Shown here: positions 45,238 through 55,408 of the stretch, in pieces | How the letters are laid out: every line of letters starts with the position of its first letter | How positions within the stretch are numbered: the stretch's first letter is position 1 | DNA from: Roseobacter sp. SK209-2-6 | Lineage (GTDB): Bacteria; Pseudomonadota; Alphaproteobacteria; Rhodobacterales; Rhodobacteraceae | Assembly (NCBI RefSeq): GCF_000169455.1 | Contig: NZ_AAYC01000004.1 | Location: 62,001 to 126,000 of the forward strand | DNA: 64,000 nt | Direction: 5' to 3' | Notes under the pieces: generated by a model | Seen by the model: the letters and a program-made list of their open reading frames with translations, nothing else | Databases searched by the model: none | What the model was told of the DNA's origin: nothing | Program-made: the position numbers and the translations under genes

Positions 45238-45801
45238 TTATCCTGCAGGTGTCGAAGAGACGCCAACCTGCGCCGCGCGCAAAAGGCGATCATGCAACAT
45301 GAAACCCTCCGCAGAAACCTGGATAATGTCCCCCGCCTTTGTACCAGGCACTGGAGCTTCAAACATAGCTTCATGCATTTGCGGATCAAAACGATCGCCA
45401 ACTTCAGGCGAAACAATCCGAATACCATGTTTTTCAAACACACCCAGAAGCGAACGCATGGTCAGCTCAACACCTTCGATCAGGGCCGCTGCGACTTCAC
45501 GCTGCTCGTCGCTCGCTGATTCTACCGCCCGCTTGAGGTTGTCATAGACCGGCAACATATCCCGGGCCAGTTTGGAACCGCCATAGTTTTCTGCTTCACG
45601 GCGCGCCTTGTCTCCGCGCTTGCGGGCATTCTCGGCATCGGCCAGTGCGCGCATAAAGCGATCTTTGTATTGATCGCGTTCTGCCCGCAGCTCATCCAGT
45701 TCAATCGCGGCGTCATCCATTTCGGCCAGTTCCTCCGCCAGTTCCTCGGCTTCGGCATTTGCGATGTCGTCCAAAAAATCTTCGTTTCTGGGCTCTGCCA
45801 T
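45238..45801 (-). CDS. grpE: GrpE nucleotide-exchange factor
   Basis: 187 residues. A long acidic N-terminal coiled coil (AEELAEELAEMDDAAIELDE and after) is followed by the family motif KLARDMLPVYDNLKRAVESA and the C-terminal beta domain (VGDRFDPQMHEAMFEAPVPG). It exchanges ADP for ATP on DnaK and senses heat. It lies nine bases after hrcA, so the two are one operon; dnaK and dnaJ are not in the window. Confidence 0.95.
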   Translation of the reverse strand: MAEPRNEDFLDDIANAEAEELAEELAEMDDAAIELDELRAERDQYKDRFMRALADAENARKRGDKARREAENYGGSKLARDMLPVYDNLKRAVESASDEQREVAAALIEGVELTMRSLLGVFEKHGIRIVSPEVGDRFDPQMHEAMFEAPVPGTKAGDIIQVSAEGFMLHDRLLRAAQVGVSSTPAG

Positions 45802-45810
45802 TTTTCACCT

Positions 45811-46875
45811 CTATGTCCGATCGGAAAGCAGCTTTCCAACCAGTTGCGCCGTGTAATCCACAATCGGCACAATCCGTCCGTAATTCAGGCGAGTCGGGCC
45901 AATCACCCCAACCGCGCCAATGATCTTTCGATCCGAGTTCATATATGGAGAGACCACCAAAGAGGAACCCGAAAGTGAAAAAAGTTTGTTCTCTGAACCG
46001 ATAAAAATGCGCACACCGTCACCTTCTTCAGTGAGTTCCAGGAATTCCGCGATATCTTGCTTGCGTTCCAGGTCATCAAAAAGGTTGCGGATAAGATCCA
46101 ATTCTTCGGGAACGCCACTTTCTGCCAGAAGATTGGAACGCCCCCGAACAATCAACCTGGCCTGATCATTGCCATTGTCTTCCCAGGCGGCCAACCCGCT
46201 TTCGATCATATCCTGCGCCAGGACATCGATCTCCTGGCGCCGGTCTTCAATTTCCTTCAGAATATCTTTGCGCAACCCACCTAGGGTACGTCCTTCGATA
46301 AAGGCATTCAGGAAATTGGCAGCCTCTCGCATCGAACTCGGCGTCTGTCCCGGAGGGGGGGTAAAGAGCCTGTTTTCAACTCTTCCATCTGAAAAAACCA
46401 AGACCACCAATGCGCGATCAGCTGCGAGGGAAACAAACTCTATATGGCGAATCTCGCTTTCCTGCTTGGGTGTCAAGACTAGGGATGCCCCCTGGGTTAC
46501 CCCGGACAATGCCGCACCAATTCGGTCTAGCATGCCGCCCACATCGCCAGCGTTCTGTCCCAGTGTTGCATCGATCTTCTGCTGATCCTGCCGATTCAGG
46601 TCTTCGACTTCCAACAGCCCATCCACAAACATCCGCAACCCCCTTTGGGTAGGCACCCGGCCTGCACTGACATGGGGGCTGTTCAAGAGGCCCAAAAACT
46701 CCAGGTCCTGCATCACATTGCGCACAGTTGCGGCGCTGACCTTTTCGCTCAACGAACGGGTAAGGGTCCGGCTCCCCACCGGTTCCCCGCTTTCCAAATA
46801 GCTCTCTACAACGGTGCGAAACACCTCGCGGGAGCGGTCATTCAGGTCACTCAGGATTTCTTTGGCATCAGTCAT
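45811..46875 (-). CDS. hrcA: Heat-inducible transcriptional repressor HrcA
   Basis: 354 residues. The N-terminal winged helix (SREVFRTVVESYLESGEPVG, SEKVSAATVRNVMQDLEFLG) and the C-terminal GAF-like domain ending IVDYTAQLVGKLL are present. HrcA binds CIRCE elements and represses groESL or dnaK genes. No CIRCE inverted repeat is visible upstream of hrcA or elsewhere here, so this operon is probably controlled otherwise. A possible promoter is TTGACC, 17 bases, TTAATG just upstream on the minus strand. Confidence 0.95.
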   Translation of the reverse strand: MTDAKEILSDLNDRSREVFRTVVESYLESGEPVGSRTLTRSLSEKVSAATVRNVMQDLEFLGLLNSPHVSAGRVPTQRGLRMFVDGLLEVEDLNRQDQQKIDATLGQNAGDVGGMLDRIGAALSGVTQGASLVLTPKQESEIRHIEFVSLAADRALVVLVFSDGRVENRLFTPPPGQTPSSMREAANFLNAFIEGRTLGGLRKDILKEIEDRRQEIDVLAQDMIESGLAAWEDNGNDQARLIVRGRSNLLAESGVPEELDLIRNLFDDLERKQDIAEFLELTEEGDGVRIFIGSENKLFSLSGSSLVVSPYMNSDRKIIGAVGVIGPTRLNYGRIVPIVDYTAQLVGKLLSDRT

Positions 46876-47019
46876 CTGAAAATCGGCGATAGCTTGTTGA
46901 AGTAAGGGGAGCTCTTTTTCTAGTCTGCCATTAAAGAGCGAAGGGATAAAAGGTCAATCGTACTTGCATCTGCGCCGCCCCGACGGCTATCGGAGGGGCA
47001 AGCAAAAAAAGGATATTCC

Positions 47020-47733
47020 ATGCGACCCTCAGGACGTGAATTGAACGAAATGCGCCCGGTTTCCATTGAGACTGGTTTTACCAAACACGCCGAAGGCTCT
47101 TGCCTGATCAAGATGGGTGAAACCCATGTGCTCTGCACTGCCACACTGGAAGAGCGCGTCCCGCCCTTTATCAAAGGTTCGGGCCTGGGCTGGGTCACCG
47201 CCGAATACGGCATGCTACCCCGTGCCACCAATACCCGGATGCGTCGCGAGGCTGCCAGCGGCAAACAGGGTGGCCGGACTGTTGAAATTCAACGTCTCAT
47301 TGGCCGCGCCCTGCGCGCCGGCGTTGACCGGGTTGCCCTGGGCGAGCGTCAGATCACCATCGACTGTGATGTTCTGCAAGCCGATGGCGGCACCCGCTGC
47401 GCCGCAATCACCGGCGGCTGGGTTGCGCTGCGCCTCGCTGTAAACAAGCTGATGAAGGCCGGCGATGTCACCATCGACCCTCTTATGGATCCGGTCTCTG
47501 CCATTTCCTGCGGTATTTACGCCGGCCAACCGGTGCTGGATCTGGATTATCCCGAGGATTCGGAAGCCGGCGTGGATGGCAACTTTATCATGACCGGTTC
47601 TGGCAAGCTGATCGAAGTGCAGATGTCTGCCGAAGGCTCCATCTTCTCCCGTGATCAGATGAATCAGCTGATGGATCTGGCCGAGAAAGGCACTAGCGAA
47701 TTGGCCGCCTTGCAAAAGGCTGCTTGCGAATGA
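47020..47733 (+). CDS. rph: Ribonuclease PH
   Basis: 237 residues. Signature segments: [20 protein letters not shown] at the start, [17 protein letters not shown] with the phosphate-binding arginines, [20 protein letters not shown] and the [20 protein letters not shown] motif with the catalytic aspartates. It trims tRNA 3' ends using phosphate. It diverges from hrcA and its stop overlaps the rdgB start. Confidence 0.96.
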   Translation: MRPSGRELNEMRPVSIETGFTKHAEGSCLIKMGETHVLCTATLEERVPPFIKGSGLGWVTAEYGMLPRATNTRMRREAASGKQGGRTVEIQRLIGRALRAGVDRVALGERQITIDCDVLQADGGTRCAAITGGWVALRLAVNKLMKAGDVTIDPLMDPVSAISCGIYAGQPVLDLDYPEDSEAGVDGNFIMTGSGKLIEVQMSAEGSIFSRDQMNQLMDLAEKGTSELAALQKAACE

Positions 47734-48344
47734 CCCGCAAATTCGAGGGCGACCAGATCCTGGTCGCCACCCACAACAAAGGTAAGCTGCAGGAAATCAC
47801 CGAGATCCTGGCCCCCTATGGTGTCAAGGTGATCGGCGCTGCTGCTATGGATCTGCCTGAACCGGAAGAGACCGAAGACACATTTGTCGGCAATGCCCGG
47901 ATCAAGGCCCATGCGGCAGCCAAGGCCACGGGCCTTCCTGCCCTATCTGATGATTCCGGTATTACCATCGACGCACTAGATGGCGCACCCGGTGTCTATA
48001 CCGCTGACTGGGCAGAAACCGGGAATGGGCGTGATTTCATGATGGCAATGACCCGAGCCAATGATGAAATCACTGCTAAGGGCGCTGATGCACCCCGGAG
48101 TGCGCAATTCCGCTGCACTCTGGTTCTGGCCTGGCCCGATGGCCATGACGAGGTCTTTGAAGGTGTCATGCCGGGAACTCTGGTCTGGCCGATCCGTGGT
48201 GAAGGCGGCTTTGGCTATGATCCTATGTTCATGCCAGACGGTTATGATGTAACCTGTGCAGAGATGCCCAAGGAAGAAAAGAACCAGATCAGCCACCGCG
48301 GTCGCGCGGTCTCTGCCTTTGTTCAGGGCTGCTTCGGTGGATGA
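47730..48344 (+). CDS. rdgB: dITP/XTP pyrophosphatase (RdgB/HAM1)
   Basis: 204 residues from the ATG at 47730 that overlaps the rph stop (ATGA). Motifs: [18 protein letters not shown] at the N-terminus, [34 protein letters not shown] and [13 protein letters not shown]. It removes non-canonical purine nucleotides from the pool. Part of rph-rdgB-hemW, all overlapping. Confidence 0.95.
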   Translation: MTRKFEGDQILVATHNKGKLQEITEILAPYGVKVIGAAAMDLPEPEETEDTFVGNARIKAHAAAKATGLPALSDDSGITIDALDGAPGVYTADWAETGNGRDFMMAMTRANDEITAKGADAPRSAQFRCTLVLAWPDGHDEVFEGVMPGTLVWPIRGEGGFGYDPMFMPDGYDVTCAEMPKEEKNQISHRGRAVSAFVQGCFGG

Positions 48345-49491
48345 TTGGCACAACGGGGGGTTTGGCCTCTATGTCCACTGGCCATTCTGTCAGGCCAAAT
48401 GCCCCTATTGCGATTTCAACAGCCATGTCTCTGCCAAGATTGATCAAGAGATCTGGGCAAAGGCCTATCTCGCAGAATTGGAACGCAATGCCCCTGCCCT
48501 TGATGGGCGTGTCCTAAATTCGATCTTTTTTGGCGGCGGGACCCCCTCCTTGATGCATCCGGATACCGTTACAACAGTCATAGAGGCTGCCGCCAAGATC
48601 TGGCCATTTGCAAATGACATCGAAATCTCACTGGAGGCCAATCCCGGTTCTGTCGAAGCCGGCCGGTTTGCCGGGTACCGCGACGCGGGCGTCAATCGGA
48701 TCTCTATGGGGATCCAGGCCCTGAACGATGAGGACCTGCGCCGCCTGGGCCGCATTCATTCAGTAGCCGAGGCCCGCGCGGCTTTTGACATTGCACGCAA
48801 CTGTTTTGACCGAGTGAGCTTTGATCTCATCTATGCCCGCCAGGGTCAGGACCTGCGACACTGGCAAGCAGAACTAACAGAGGCCCTCTCCATGGCGATA
48901 GATCATCTGTCTCTCTATCAGCTGACTATCGAAGAAGGCACCGCCTTTGGCGATCGCTATGCCCGTGGTAAACTTAGAGATCTACCGACAGACGATACTG
49001 CGGCGGATATGTATCAGGCAACTCAGGACATCTGCGATGCCCACGGTATGCCAGCCTATGAGGTTTCGAACCATGCACGCGAAGGGGCGGAATCCCGGCA
49101 TAATCTGATCTACTGGCGCTATGGGGACTACTTGGGAATTGGACCCGGTGCGCATGGGCGAGTGACATTGGCCGGTCGGAAGTATGCTACGGAAACCCAT
49201 AAAGCGCCCGGAAAGTGGTTAGATCAGATACGTAAAGGATCCGGTGAAAGCCTGCGTGAAGAACTCACCTTTGTAGATCAATCTATCGAATACATGATGA
49301 TGTCCATGCGACTCTCTGAAGGTATGGATATTCCCCGCTATCAACAGCTTTCTGGATCGGAACTGCCTGCGGAACGGGTTCAGGACCTTGTCAATCTGGG
49401 CATGGTGACTATCTCGGATCAGAGAATTCGGGCAACAGCGCAGGGTCGCTCCGTTTTGAACGCAGTTCTCAGAGAGCTATTAGTCGACTAA
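48337..49491 (+). CDS. hemW: Radical SAM HemW-like haem chaperone
   Basis: 384 residues from the GTG at 48337, inside the end of rdgB (eight bases of overlap); a longer frame further into rdgB is unlikely. The radical-SAM motif is CQAKCPYCDF (CxxxCxxC). The HemN-like SIFFGGGTPSLM and SMGIQALND follow, and YEVSNHAREGAESRHNLIYW is typical of HemW. HemW lacks coproporphyrinogen oxidase activity and delivers haem. It is the last gene of the overlapping rph-rdgB-hemW set. Confidence 0.92.
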   Translation: MDDWHNGGFGLYVHWPFCQAKCPYCDFNSHVSAKIDQEIWAKAYLAELERNAPALDGRVLNSIFFGGGTPSLMHPDTVTTVIEAAAKIWPFANDIEISLEANPGSVEAGRFAGYRDAGVNRISMGIQALNDEDLRRLGRIHSVAEARAAFDIARNCFDRVSFDLIYARQGQDLRHWQAELTEALSMAIDHLSLYQLTIEEGTAFGDRYARGKLRDLPTDDTAADMYQATQDICDAHGMPAYEVSNHAREGAESRHNLIYWRYGDYLGIGPGAHGRVTLAGRKYATETHKAPGKWLDQIRKGSGESLREELTFVDQSIEYMMMSMRLSEGMDIPRYQQLSGSELPAERVQDLVNLGMVTISDQRIRATAQGRSVLNAVLRELLVD

Positions 49492-49503
49492 CAGGTTGAA
49501 ATA

Positions 49504-49857
49504 ATGCGGTTTATCTACGCTGGTTTGGGATTTATTTGTGTCGCCTTAGCCCTGATCGGTGTCGTGCTACCGCTTTTGCCAACCGTTCCTTTCCTACTTC
49601 TCGCGACGTTCTTTTTTGCAAACTCATCTGAGCGCTTGCATGGCTGGATTATCAGTCATCCCCGCTTCGGACCGATGATCGTGGATTGGCAGGAACGCGG
49701 TGCCATACGACCTGGTGCAAAAAAGGCGGCAAGTCTTTCGATCGCCGCCGTTTTTCTATTTTCGCTTTTTGCTGGAGTACCTCTAAAAGTACTTCTAGTC
49801 CAAGTGCTGGTTTTGTCAGTAGTACTGACCTTTATTTGGACCCGGCCCTCCAGTTAA
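49504..49857 (+). CDS. YbaN/DUF454 small inner-membrane protein
   Basis: 117 residues with three hydrophobic segments. The family pattern is clear: GLGFICVALALIGVVLPLLP, TVPFLLLATFFFANSSERLH and WIISHPRFGPMIVDWQERGA, a conserved cytoplasmic loop. The function is not known. It starts 12 bases after hemW, so it may be cotranscribed; it ends one base before parB, which is convergent. Confidence 0.88.
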   Translation: MRFIYAGLGFICVALALIGVVLPLLPTVPFLLLATFFFANSSERLHGWIISHPRFGPMIVDWQERGAIRPGAKKAASLSIAAVFLFSLFAGVPLKVLLVQVLVLSVVLTFIWTRPSS

Positions 49858-50754
49858 CTATTTGCTAAGAATATTACAAAGCTCATCGAGTTGATCCAGA
49901 GAATCATAGTTGATTGTGATGGATCCCTTTTCGCCGCCAGCGACGTGATCAATGGAGACTTTCATTCGCAGGATCGCGGACAAATCCCCTTCTAGGGCGC
50001 GTGTATCTGCATCCTTCTCCACTGGTTTGCGCGCACTTCGCGGCTTGGACGGAGTACTATCCCCCGCCGCATCCTTTTTCACCAGTGCTTCGGTTGCGCG
50101 AACAGATAGGCCCCCTTTTACGATCTTCTTTGCCAACTCAGAGGCATTGTCGGAGGTAATCAATGCTCGCGCATGACCTGCCGACAACTTCCTATCGTGA
50201 ACCAGATTCCGAACGTCTTCAGGCAGGTGCAAGAGGCGTACAAGATTGGCAATATGGCTCCGGCTTTTGCCCAATGCTTCAGCCATCTTTTCCTGCGTAT
50301 GGCCAAAGCGCTCCATCAACTGCTTATAGCTCTGTGCTTCCTCCATTGCATTGAGGTCAGAGCGCTGAATGTTCTCAATGATCGCAACTTCCAGCATCTC
50401 CAGATCGGAATAGTCGCGAATAAGAACAGGAACTTCATGCAGCTGCGCAGCCTGGGCTGCACGCCAACGCCGCTCGCCTGCGACAATCTCATAAATTCCC
50501 GTAGGACGTGGGCGCACGATCAGGGGTTGAAGGACACCCTTCTCTTTGATTGATGCGGTTAGATCGTCCAGGTCTTCTTGTAGAAATTGCCTACGAGGTT
50601 GATCTGGGTTGGCTTGAACTTTTTCAATCGGCACCAGAACCTCAGAGTTTCTTGGTGACTGGTTTTCGGTGCTTACCGGATCAGGATTTACATCTGCCAT
50701 CAAAGCAGAAAGACCACGACCCAAACCACGCGGTTTCGTTTTTTTCTCTGACAT
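49858..50754 (-). CDS. parB: Chromosome partitioning protein ParB
   Basis: 298 residues. Near the N-terminus is the ParA-interacting segment KKTKPRGLGRGLSALMAD. The CTPase/ParB domain has VPIEKVQANPDQPRRQF and IVAGERRWRAAQ; the HTH is KMAEALGKSRSHIANLVRLL with SAGHARALI. The C-terminal dimer domain is present. It binds parS and spreads as a CTP-dependent clamp. Two perfect parS sites lie 1.4 and 3.3 kb upstream. Confidence 0.97.
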   Translation of the reverse strand: MSEKKTKPRGLGRGLSALMADVNPDPVSTENQSPRNSEVLVPIEKVQANPDQPRRQFLQEDLDDLTASIKEKGVLQPLIVRPRPTGIYEIVAGERRWRAAQAAQLHEVPVLIRDYSDLEMLEVAIIENIQRSDLNAMEEAQSYKQLMERFGHTQEKMAEALGKSRSHIANLVRLLHLPEDVRNLVHDRKLSAGHARALITSDNASELAKKIVKGGLSVRATEALVKKDAAGDSTPSKPRSARKPVEKDADTRALEGDLSAILRMKVSIDHVAGGEKGSITINYDSLDQLDELCNILSK

Positions 50755-50769
50755 TCTATCCTCCGCTTT

Positions 50770-51579
50770 CTAGGCCGCTACATTCTGGTGAACTGAAATC
50801 AATTCTTCCGCCAAGGCACGATAGGCCTGTGCCCCGAGTGAGTTACTGTCATAGTTCAAGACGGGAAGAGCAAAGGATGGAGCTTCGCTAACTCTGACAT
50901 TCCGGGGAATTTTTGTTTTAAAAACAAGCTCTCCCAGATTTTCTCGTGCATCCTGCTCCACCTGTTGGGACAGATTGTTTCGACGGTCAAACATTGTCAA
51001 AACAACGCCCTCGATACGAAGATTTGGATTCGCGGCTTGGCGAACTTCCCGAATTGTCAGCATCAACTGCGAAACCCCTTCAAGTGCAAAAAACTCGCTT
51101 TGCAAAGGGATCAGTACCGAATGTGCCGCGACCATTGCATTCACAGTCAACAGGTTAAGAGAGGGTGGACAATCGATTAGGACATAGTCCCAATCATACT
51201 CATCCATCGCTGTCTGGCGAAGCGCATCATGCAAGAGGAAACTGCGTTTCTCATTTGCAAACAATTCAATGTCAGCTGAACTCAGATCTACTGTTGCTGG
51301 AATAATGCAAAGATCTTCAATCTCTGTTGCATAAATCACCTCTTCTAGCGGAGTATCATCCACTAGAAGATCGTATGTTGTGAGGCCACGGTCTCCGGCT
51401 TCAATCCCCAGACCTGTTGAAGCGTTTCCCTGAGGGTCGAGATCAACGACGAGAACCCTCAGTCCAGTCTCAACCAAAGCAGCTGCCAAGTTTATGGCCG
51501 TAGTCGTCTTTCCTACGCCACCCTTTTGATTAGCTACCGCGATAATTCGTGGACCCTCAGGGCGGGAGAAATCAGACAC
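50770..51579 (-). CDS. parA: Chromosome partitioning ATPase ParA
   Basis: 269 residues from a GTG at 51579 with AAGGAG seven bases upstream. The deviant Walker A ANQKGGVGKTTTAINLAAAL, switch VVDLDPQGNAST and VLIDCPPSLNLLTVNAMVAA are intact. It forms gradients on the nucleoid and moves ParB-parS complexes. It overlaps the rsmG end by eight bases and precedes parB by 15. Confidence 0.97.
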   Translation of the reverse strand: MSDFSRPEGPRIIAVANQKGGVGKTTTAINLAAALVETGLRVLVVDLDPQGNASTGLGIEAGDRGLTTYDLLVDDTPLEEVIYATEIEDLCIIPATVDLSSADIELFANEKRSFLLHDALRQTAMDEYDWDYVLIDCPPSLNLLTVNAMVAAHSVLIPLQSEFFALEGVSQLMLTIREVRQAANPNLRIEGVVLTMFDRRNNLSQQVEQDARENLGELVFKTKIPRNVRVSEAPSFALPVLNYDSNSLGAQAYRALAEELISVHQNVAA

Positions 51580-52207
51580 GAGACACTCCTTTGATTTTCA
51601 AAACAACGGCTTCTTCTTCAGTTAAACTTGTAATCTCTTCCTGATCAAAGCGCCATCGTCTTGCAGCGTTATCCACTTCTTTTTTCCAAGTAGCGCCCTT
51701 TGGAAAGAAAGAAATGCCTCGCGGATGCAGATGTCTCTCAGAAAACTCAAAAAGAAGGTCCAAATCAGCAAGGGCACGCGCTGACAAAAAGTTTGCGTTT
51801 TGGGGATCAACCTTCTCAATTCTATCGGAAATAACTTTCACCCGAACATCGCATTCACGCGCAGCTGTTCTCAGGAAGGCCGCCTTCCTCTTATCACTTT
51901 CAATGAGTGTAACCGAGAGCCGCGCGGCACGCTCTGCAGCCAATATCGCAATGACCAAACCGGGAAAACCGCCACCACTGCCAATATCCAGCCAGTTGGT
52001 ATCTTCCTCTTTGGAGATATAGTCCTCCGCCAGTAGAAAGACCTGCGCTGAATCGACGATATGGCGTGTCCAAAAATCCTGAAGGCTACTTTTCGATACA
52101 AGATTGATCTTCGGGTTCCACTTGAAAAGCGTTTGCTCAAAATGAGACAATCTGTCGATTGTTTCACGTGAAACATCCAAGCTTCCACAGATCAGATCAC
52201 GAGTCAT
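51572..52207 (-). CDS. rsmG: 16S rRNA (guanine-N7) methyltransferase RsmG (GidB)
   Basis: 211 residues. The SAM motif [18 protein letters not shown] and [11 protein letters not shown] are diagnostic. It methylates G527 of 16S rRNA in the family. A perfect parS site lies in its 5' coding region, where it encodes DVSRET. The ATG overlaps the mnmG stop (ATGA). Confidence 0.95.
   Translation of the reverse strand: MTRDLICGSLDVSRETIDRLSHFEQTLFKWNPKINLVSKSSLQDFWTRHIVDSAQVFLLAEDYISKEEDTNWLDIGSGGGFPGLVIAILAAERAARLSVTLIESDKRKAAFLRTAARECDVRVKVISDRIEKVDPQNANFLSARALADLDLLFEFSERHLHPRGISFFPKGATWKKEVDNAARRWRFDQEEITSLTEEEAVVLKIKGVSRV
52160..52175. promoter_or_regulatory. parS site (in rsmG)
   Basis: TGTTTCACGTGAAACA, an exact match to the consensus ParB-binding palindrome. 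It is inside rsmG, 1.4 kb from the parB start and about 5.2 kb from the putative origin. Confidence 0.95.
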
Positions 52208-54087
52208 CCTTGTGCCCTCTGACCACCTTGATTTCGTCTCAGCCGAGCAAGAACAAGTGCAAGACCAGCCGGAGTCATTCCATTTATGCGACTCGCTTTT
52301 GCCAATGTCTCTGGCCTTGCAGCGGTGAGCTTTTGGATCAACTCAGCAGAAAGCCCTTCTATCAGGGAATAGTCGAAATCTCGAGGAATTTTATGTCCTT
52401 CATCTTTCTTCATTGCAGCGATCTCTCGCTCCTGGCGCACAATGTAATTCGAATAAAGAGCATCACGTTCCAGCTGCTTTTGGATCTCTGGTTCTGTGGA
52501 CAGGACCTCCGGAACCAAGTTCGCCACATCATTGAAGCTTACATTTGGAAAGCCCAGGACTTCGAATCCTGTTCGCTTTTTGCCATCCTGATTGACATGA
52601 ATTCCCGCACTGGATACCTGTTTAGGAGTAAATCTGTTCCCTTCCAGATGACGCCTAGCTGTATCCAGTTTTTCGGACTTTGCGCTAAAGGCTTTCCAGC
52701 GCTCTTCGCTGATACATCCAATTGAGTGACCTTCGGGAGTAAGTCGTTGGTCCGCATTATCAGCCCGAAGCGACAATCGGAACTCAGCACGCGAGGTAAA
52801 CATGCGATAAGGTTCCGTAACCCCATTCGTAGTTAGATCGTCGATCATTACCCCGATGTAGCTATTTGCGCGACTGAAGATGATGGGATCCTTCTCGAGG
52901 ACTTTTCTAGCAGCGTTGACACCAGCAACTAACCCTTGCGCAGCAGCTTCTTCATAGCCCGTAGTTCCATTGATCTGACCGGCAAGATATAGACCAGGCA
53001 CATCCTTTAACTCTAGTTCCAGCGTAAGAGCTCTTGGATCAACATAGTCATATTCTATCGCATAACCTGATTGCAGAATTTTGGCTGCCTCCAAGCCAAT
53101 AATAGAACGAACATAGTCCTCCTGCACATCAACAGGCAAACTAGTCGATATTCCATTCGGGTAAACGGTAGAATCTCTAACCCCCTCGGGCTCCAAGAAG
53201 ATTTGGTGGGAGTTCTTCTCAGCAAATCGGACGATCTTATCTTCAATTGAGGGACAGTACCTGGGCCCTATACCATCAATATGACCACCATACATTGCTG
53301 AGCGACTGAGGTTCTCACGAATGATCTCATGAGTCTTTTCATTGGTATGTGTTATTCCACAATCGACTTGAGGAATATTCAACTTCTGCGTCTGAAAAGA
53401 GAAGAAGACTGGATCTTCGTCACCTGGCTGTTTTTCCAGAATGTCCCAATTGATCGTCCGGCCATCCAAGCGAGGTGGTGTACCAGTTTTCAATCGTCCT
53501 AACGGAAGTTCGAAGCTCTGAAGCTTTTCAGCGAGTTTTATGGACGGGCGATCCCCCATCCTCCCACCTGAATGCGAGGAATCACCGATATGGATAACCC
53601 CTCGTAGAAAGGTTCCCGATGTCAATATGACAGCGCCTGCTGAAATCTCCGAATTGTCTGCCAAGACCACCCCGGACACGGTCGTTCCTTTCATCACAAA
53701 ATCAGTGGCTTCACCCTCGATGATAGTCAAATTCTTTTGCGCCTTGGTTTCTCGGAGCATTTCAGATCGGTAGACCGAACGATCAGACTGCGCCCTAGGT
53801 CCCTGAACAGCAGGCCCTTTTCTGCGGTTTAGCAACCTGAATTGAATGCCGGCCAGGTCAGCGACGCGCCCCATAACCCCATCCATGGCGTCAATCTCTC
53901 GAACCAAGTGTCCCTTACCTAGACCACCTATAGCTGGATTGCATGACATTACCCCGATACCATCTTGGGAAAGAGTGACCAAAGCAGTCCGGACTCCCAG
54001 GCGTGCAGAAGCATGAGCTGCTTCCGTACCCGCATGTCCACCACCAACAACGATTACATCAAAGTTTGAATGTTTCACGTGAAACAC
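52204..54087 (-). CDS. mnmG: tRNA uridine 5-carboxymethylaminomethyl modification enzyme MnmG (GidA)
   Basis: 627 residues. The FAD-binding [57 protein letters not shown] and [15 protein letters not shown] are family hallmarks, and the C-terminal helical part is complete. With MnmE it modifies wobble uridine 34. The start is GTG at 54087, whose first codons (MFHVKH) are encoded by a parS site. It begins three bases after the mnmE stop. Confidence 0.97.
   Translation of the reverse strand: MFHVKHSNFDVIVVGGGHAGTEAAHASARLGVRTALVTLSQDGIGVMSCNPAIGGLGKGHLVREIDAMDGVMGRVADLAGIQFRLLNRRKGPAVQGPRAQSDRSVYRSEMLRETKAQKNLTIIEGEATDFVMKGTTVSGVVLADNSEISAGAVILTSGTFLRGVIHIGDSSHSGGRMGDRPSIKLAEKLQSFELPLGRLKTGTPPRLDGRTINWDILEKQPGDEDPVFFSFQTQKLNIPQVDCGITHTNEKTHEIIRENLSRSAMYGGHIDGIGPRYCPSIEDKIVRFAEKNSHQIFLEPEGVRDSTVYPNGISTSLPVDVQEDYVRSIIGLEAAKILQSGYAIEYDYVDPRALTLELELKDVPGLYLAGQINGTTGYEEAAAQGLVAGVNAARKVLEKDPIIFSRANSYIGVMIDDLTTNGVTEPYRMFTSRAEFRLSLRADNADQRLTPEGHSIGCISEERWKAFSAKSEKLDTARRHLEGNRFTPKQVSSAGIHVNQDGKKRTGFEVLGFPNVSFNDVANLVPEVLSTEPEIQKQLERDALYSNYIVRQEREIAAMKKDEGHKIPRDFDYSLIEGLSAELIQKLTAARPETLAKASRINGMTPAGLALVLARLRRNQGGQRAQG
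54071..54086. promoter_or_regulatory. parS site (at the mnmG start)
   Basis: TGTTTCACGTGAAACA, a second exact parS, covering codons 1-6 of mnmG and read in a different frame from the site in rsmG. It is about 3.2 kb from the putative origin. Confidence 0.95.
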
Positions 54088-54090
54088 TCC

Positions 54091-55377
54091 CTATTTTCCA
54101 AGACAGAAACTGGAGAAAATCTCATCCAGAAGATTTTCGACACCAACGCGTCCAACTAACAATTCCAAGGCCCGAATCGCCGAACGCATATCTTCAGCAG
54201 CCAAATCATAGAACTCCGGCCCCTGCTCTAGGACATTTTGTGCCTGTCTCAAACTAGACAAAGCAATGGTCATTGTCTCTCGATGTCGAACCCGAGTAGC
54301 TACACCAACCTGTAAAGAGCGCTTCCTAAGCTCTTCCGAAATCGCTGAAACAAGTGAATCGAGACCATAACCGGACGCACCGGAAATACTGTTTTCCTTG
54401 TCGTCTCGCAAATCCGCTTTGGGCTTCAATCTGATATCACCAGAACAAAAGGTAAGCTCCAGATCTTCGTCCTCTTCACAGAGAAACACTCTAAGATCTG
54501 CATCCTCAGCTCTCTTTTTTGCCAGAGCAATACCTATTCCTTCGACATGATCTTCTGTTTCGCGCAACCCAGCGGTATCAAGAAGCGTGACTGGAAGCCC
54601 TGAGAGATCCATGCGCACTTCGATAATATCTCGAGTTGTACCGGCATATTCAGAAGTGATTGCTGCTTCCCGTCCCGCTAACGCATTCAAAAGCGTAGAT
54701 TTTCCAACATTGGGTGCCCCAATGATTGCAACCTCGAATCCCTCTCGGATTCTCTCTGCAATCTGTACGCCCTGTGTCTCCCTTTGGAGATCCTGGGAAA
54801 CACCTTCTAAAAGGCTAGAAACTTCCGGAGTGACATCAACCGGTACATCCTCATCAGCGAAATCGATAGTCACTTCGATCAGTGAGGCTGCGCGAATAAG
54901 ATCTTGGCGCCACCGTTCTGCAAGACGGCCCAGGCCACCAGAGAGGATTACCTGCGCTTGTTTCCTCTGGGCTTCGGTCTCAGCATCTATAAGATCCGCC
55001 AAACCTTCGACCTGAGAAAGGTCCAGCTTTCCGGCTTCAAGAGCGCGTCGGGTAAATTCTCCAGGCTCAGCAAGGCGCAGATCCGCCTCATCTGACAAGG
55101 TTGCAAGTACTGCAGAAACAACGGCCGTACTTCCATGTACCTGAAATTCAACAACATTCTCTCCAGTAAAGCTCTCTGGAGAAGCAAATGTTAGTACCAG
55201 CGCTTCATCAAGGACCTCTCCTTGCTGGTCCTGGATTCGTCTGACTCCCCTACCCTTTTCTGGCAAGGGGTAATGACAGATCCTGTTCGCAACGATCAAG
55301 GACTCAGGTCCTGAAAGACGAATGACCGAAACCCCAGCCTTCCCCTGGGCAGAGGCCAACGCAAAGATCGTATCCAT
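54091..55377 (-). CDS. mnmE: tRNA modification GTPase MnmE (TrmE)
   Basis: 428 residues. The N-terminal tetrahydrofolate-binding domain ([31 protein letters not shown]) and the embedded G domain ([28 protein letters not shown]) lead to the C-terminal FCLGK motif with the catalytic Cys. It acts with MnmG on uridine 34. First of the mnmE-mnmG-rsmG-parA-parB run, 31 bases after rho. Confidence 0.96.
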   Translation of the reverse strand: MDTIFALASAQGKAGVSVIRLSGPESLIVANRICHYPLPEKGRGVRRIQDQQGEVLDEALVLTFASPESFTGENVVEFQVHGSTAVVSAVLATLSDEADLRLAEPGEFTRRALEAGKLDLSQVEGLADLIDAETEAQRKQAQVILSGGLGRLAERWRQDLIRAASLIEVTIDFADEDVPVDVTPEVSSLLEGVSQDLQRETQGVQIAERIREGFEVAIIGAPNVGKSTLLNALAGREAAITSEYAGTTRDIIEVRMDLSGLPVTLLDTAGLRETEDHVEGIGIALAKKRAEDADLRVFLCEEDEDLELTFCSGDIRLKPKADLRDDKENSISGASGYGLDSLVSAISEELRKRSLQVGVATRVRHRETMTIALSSLRQAQNVLEQGPEFYDLAAEDMRSAIRALELLVGRVGVENLLDEIFSSFCLGK

Positions 55378-55408
55378 GGTGGCCTTCCTTAACTGCCAAG
55401 CCGCTTTT

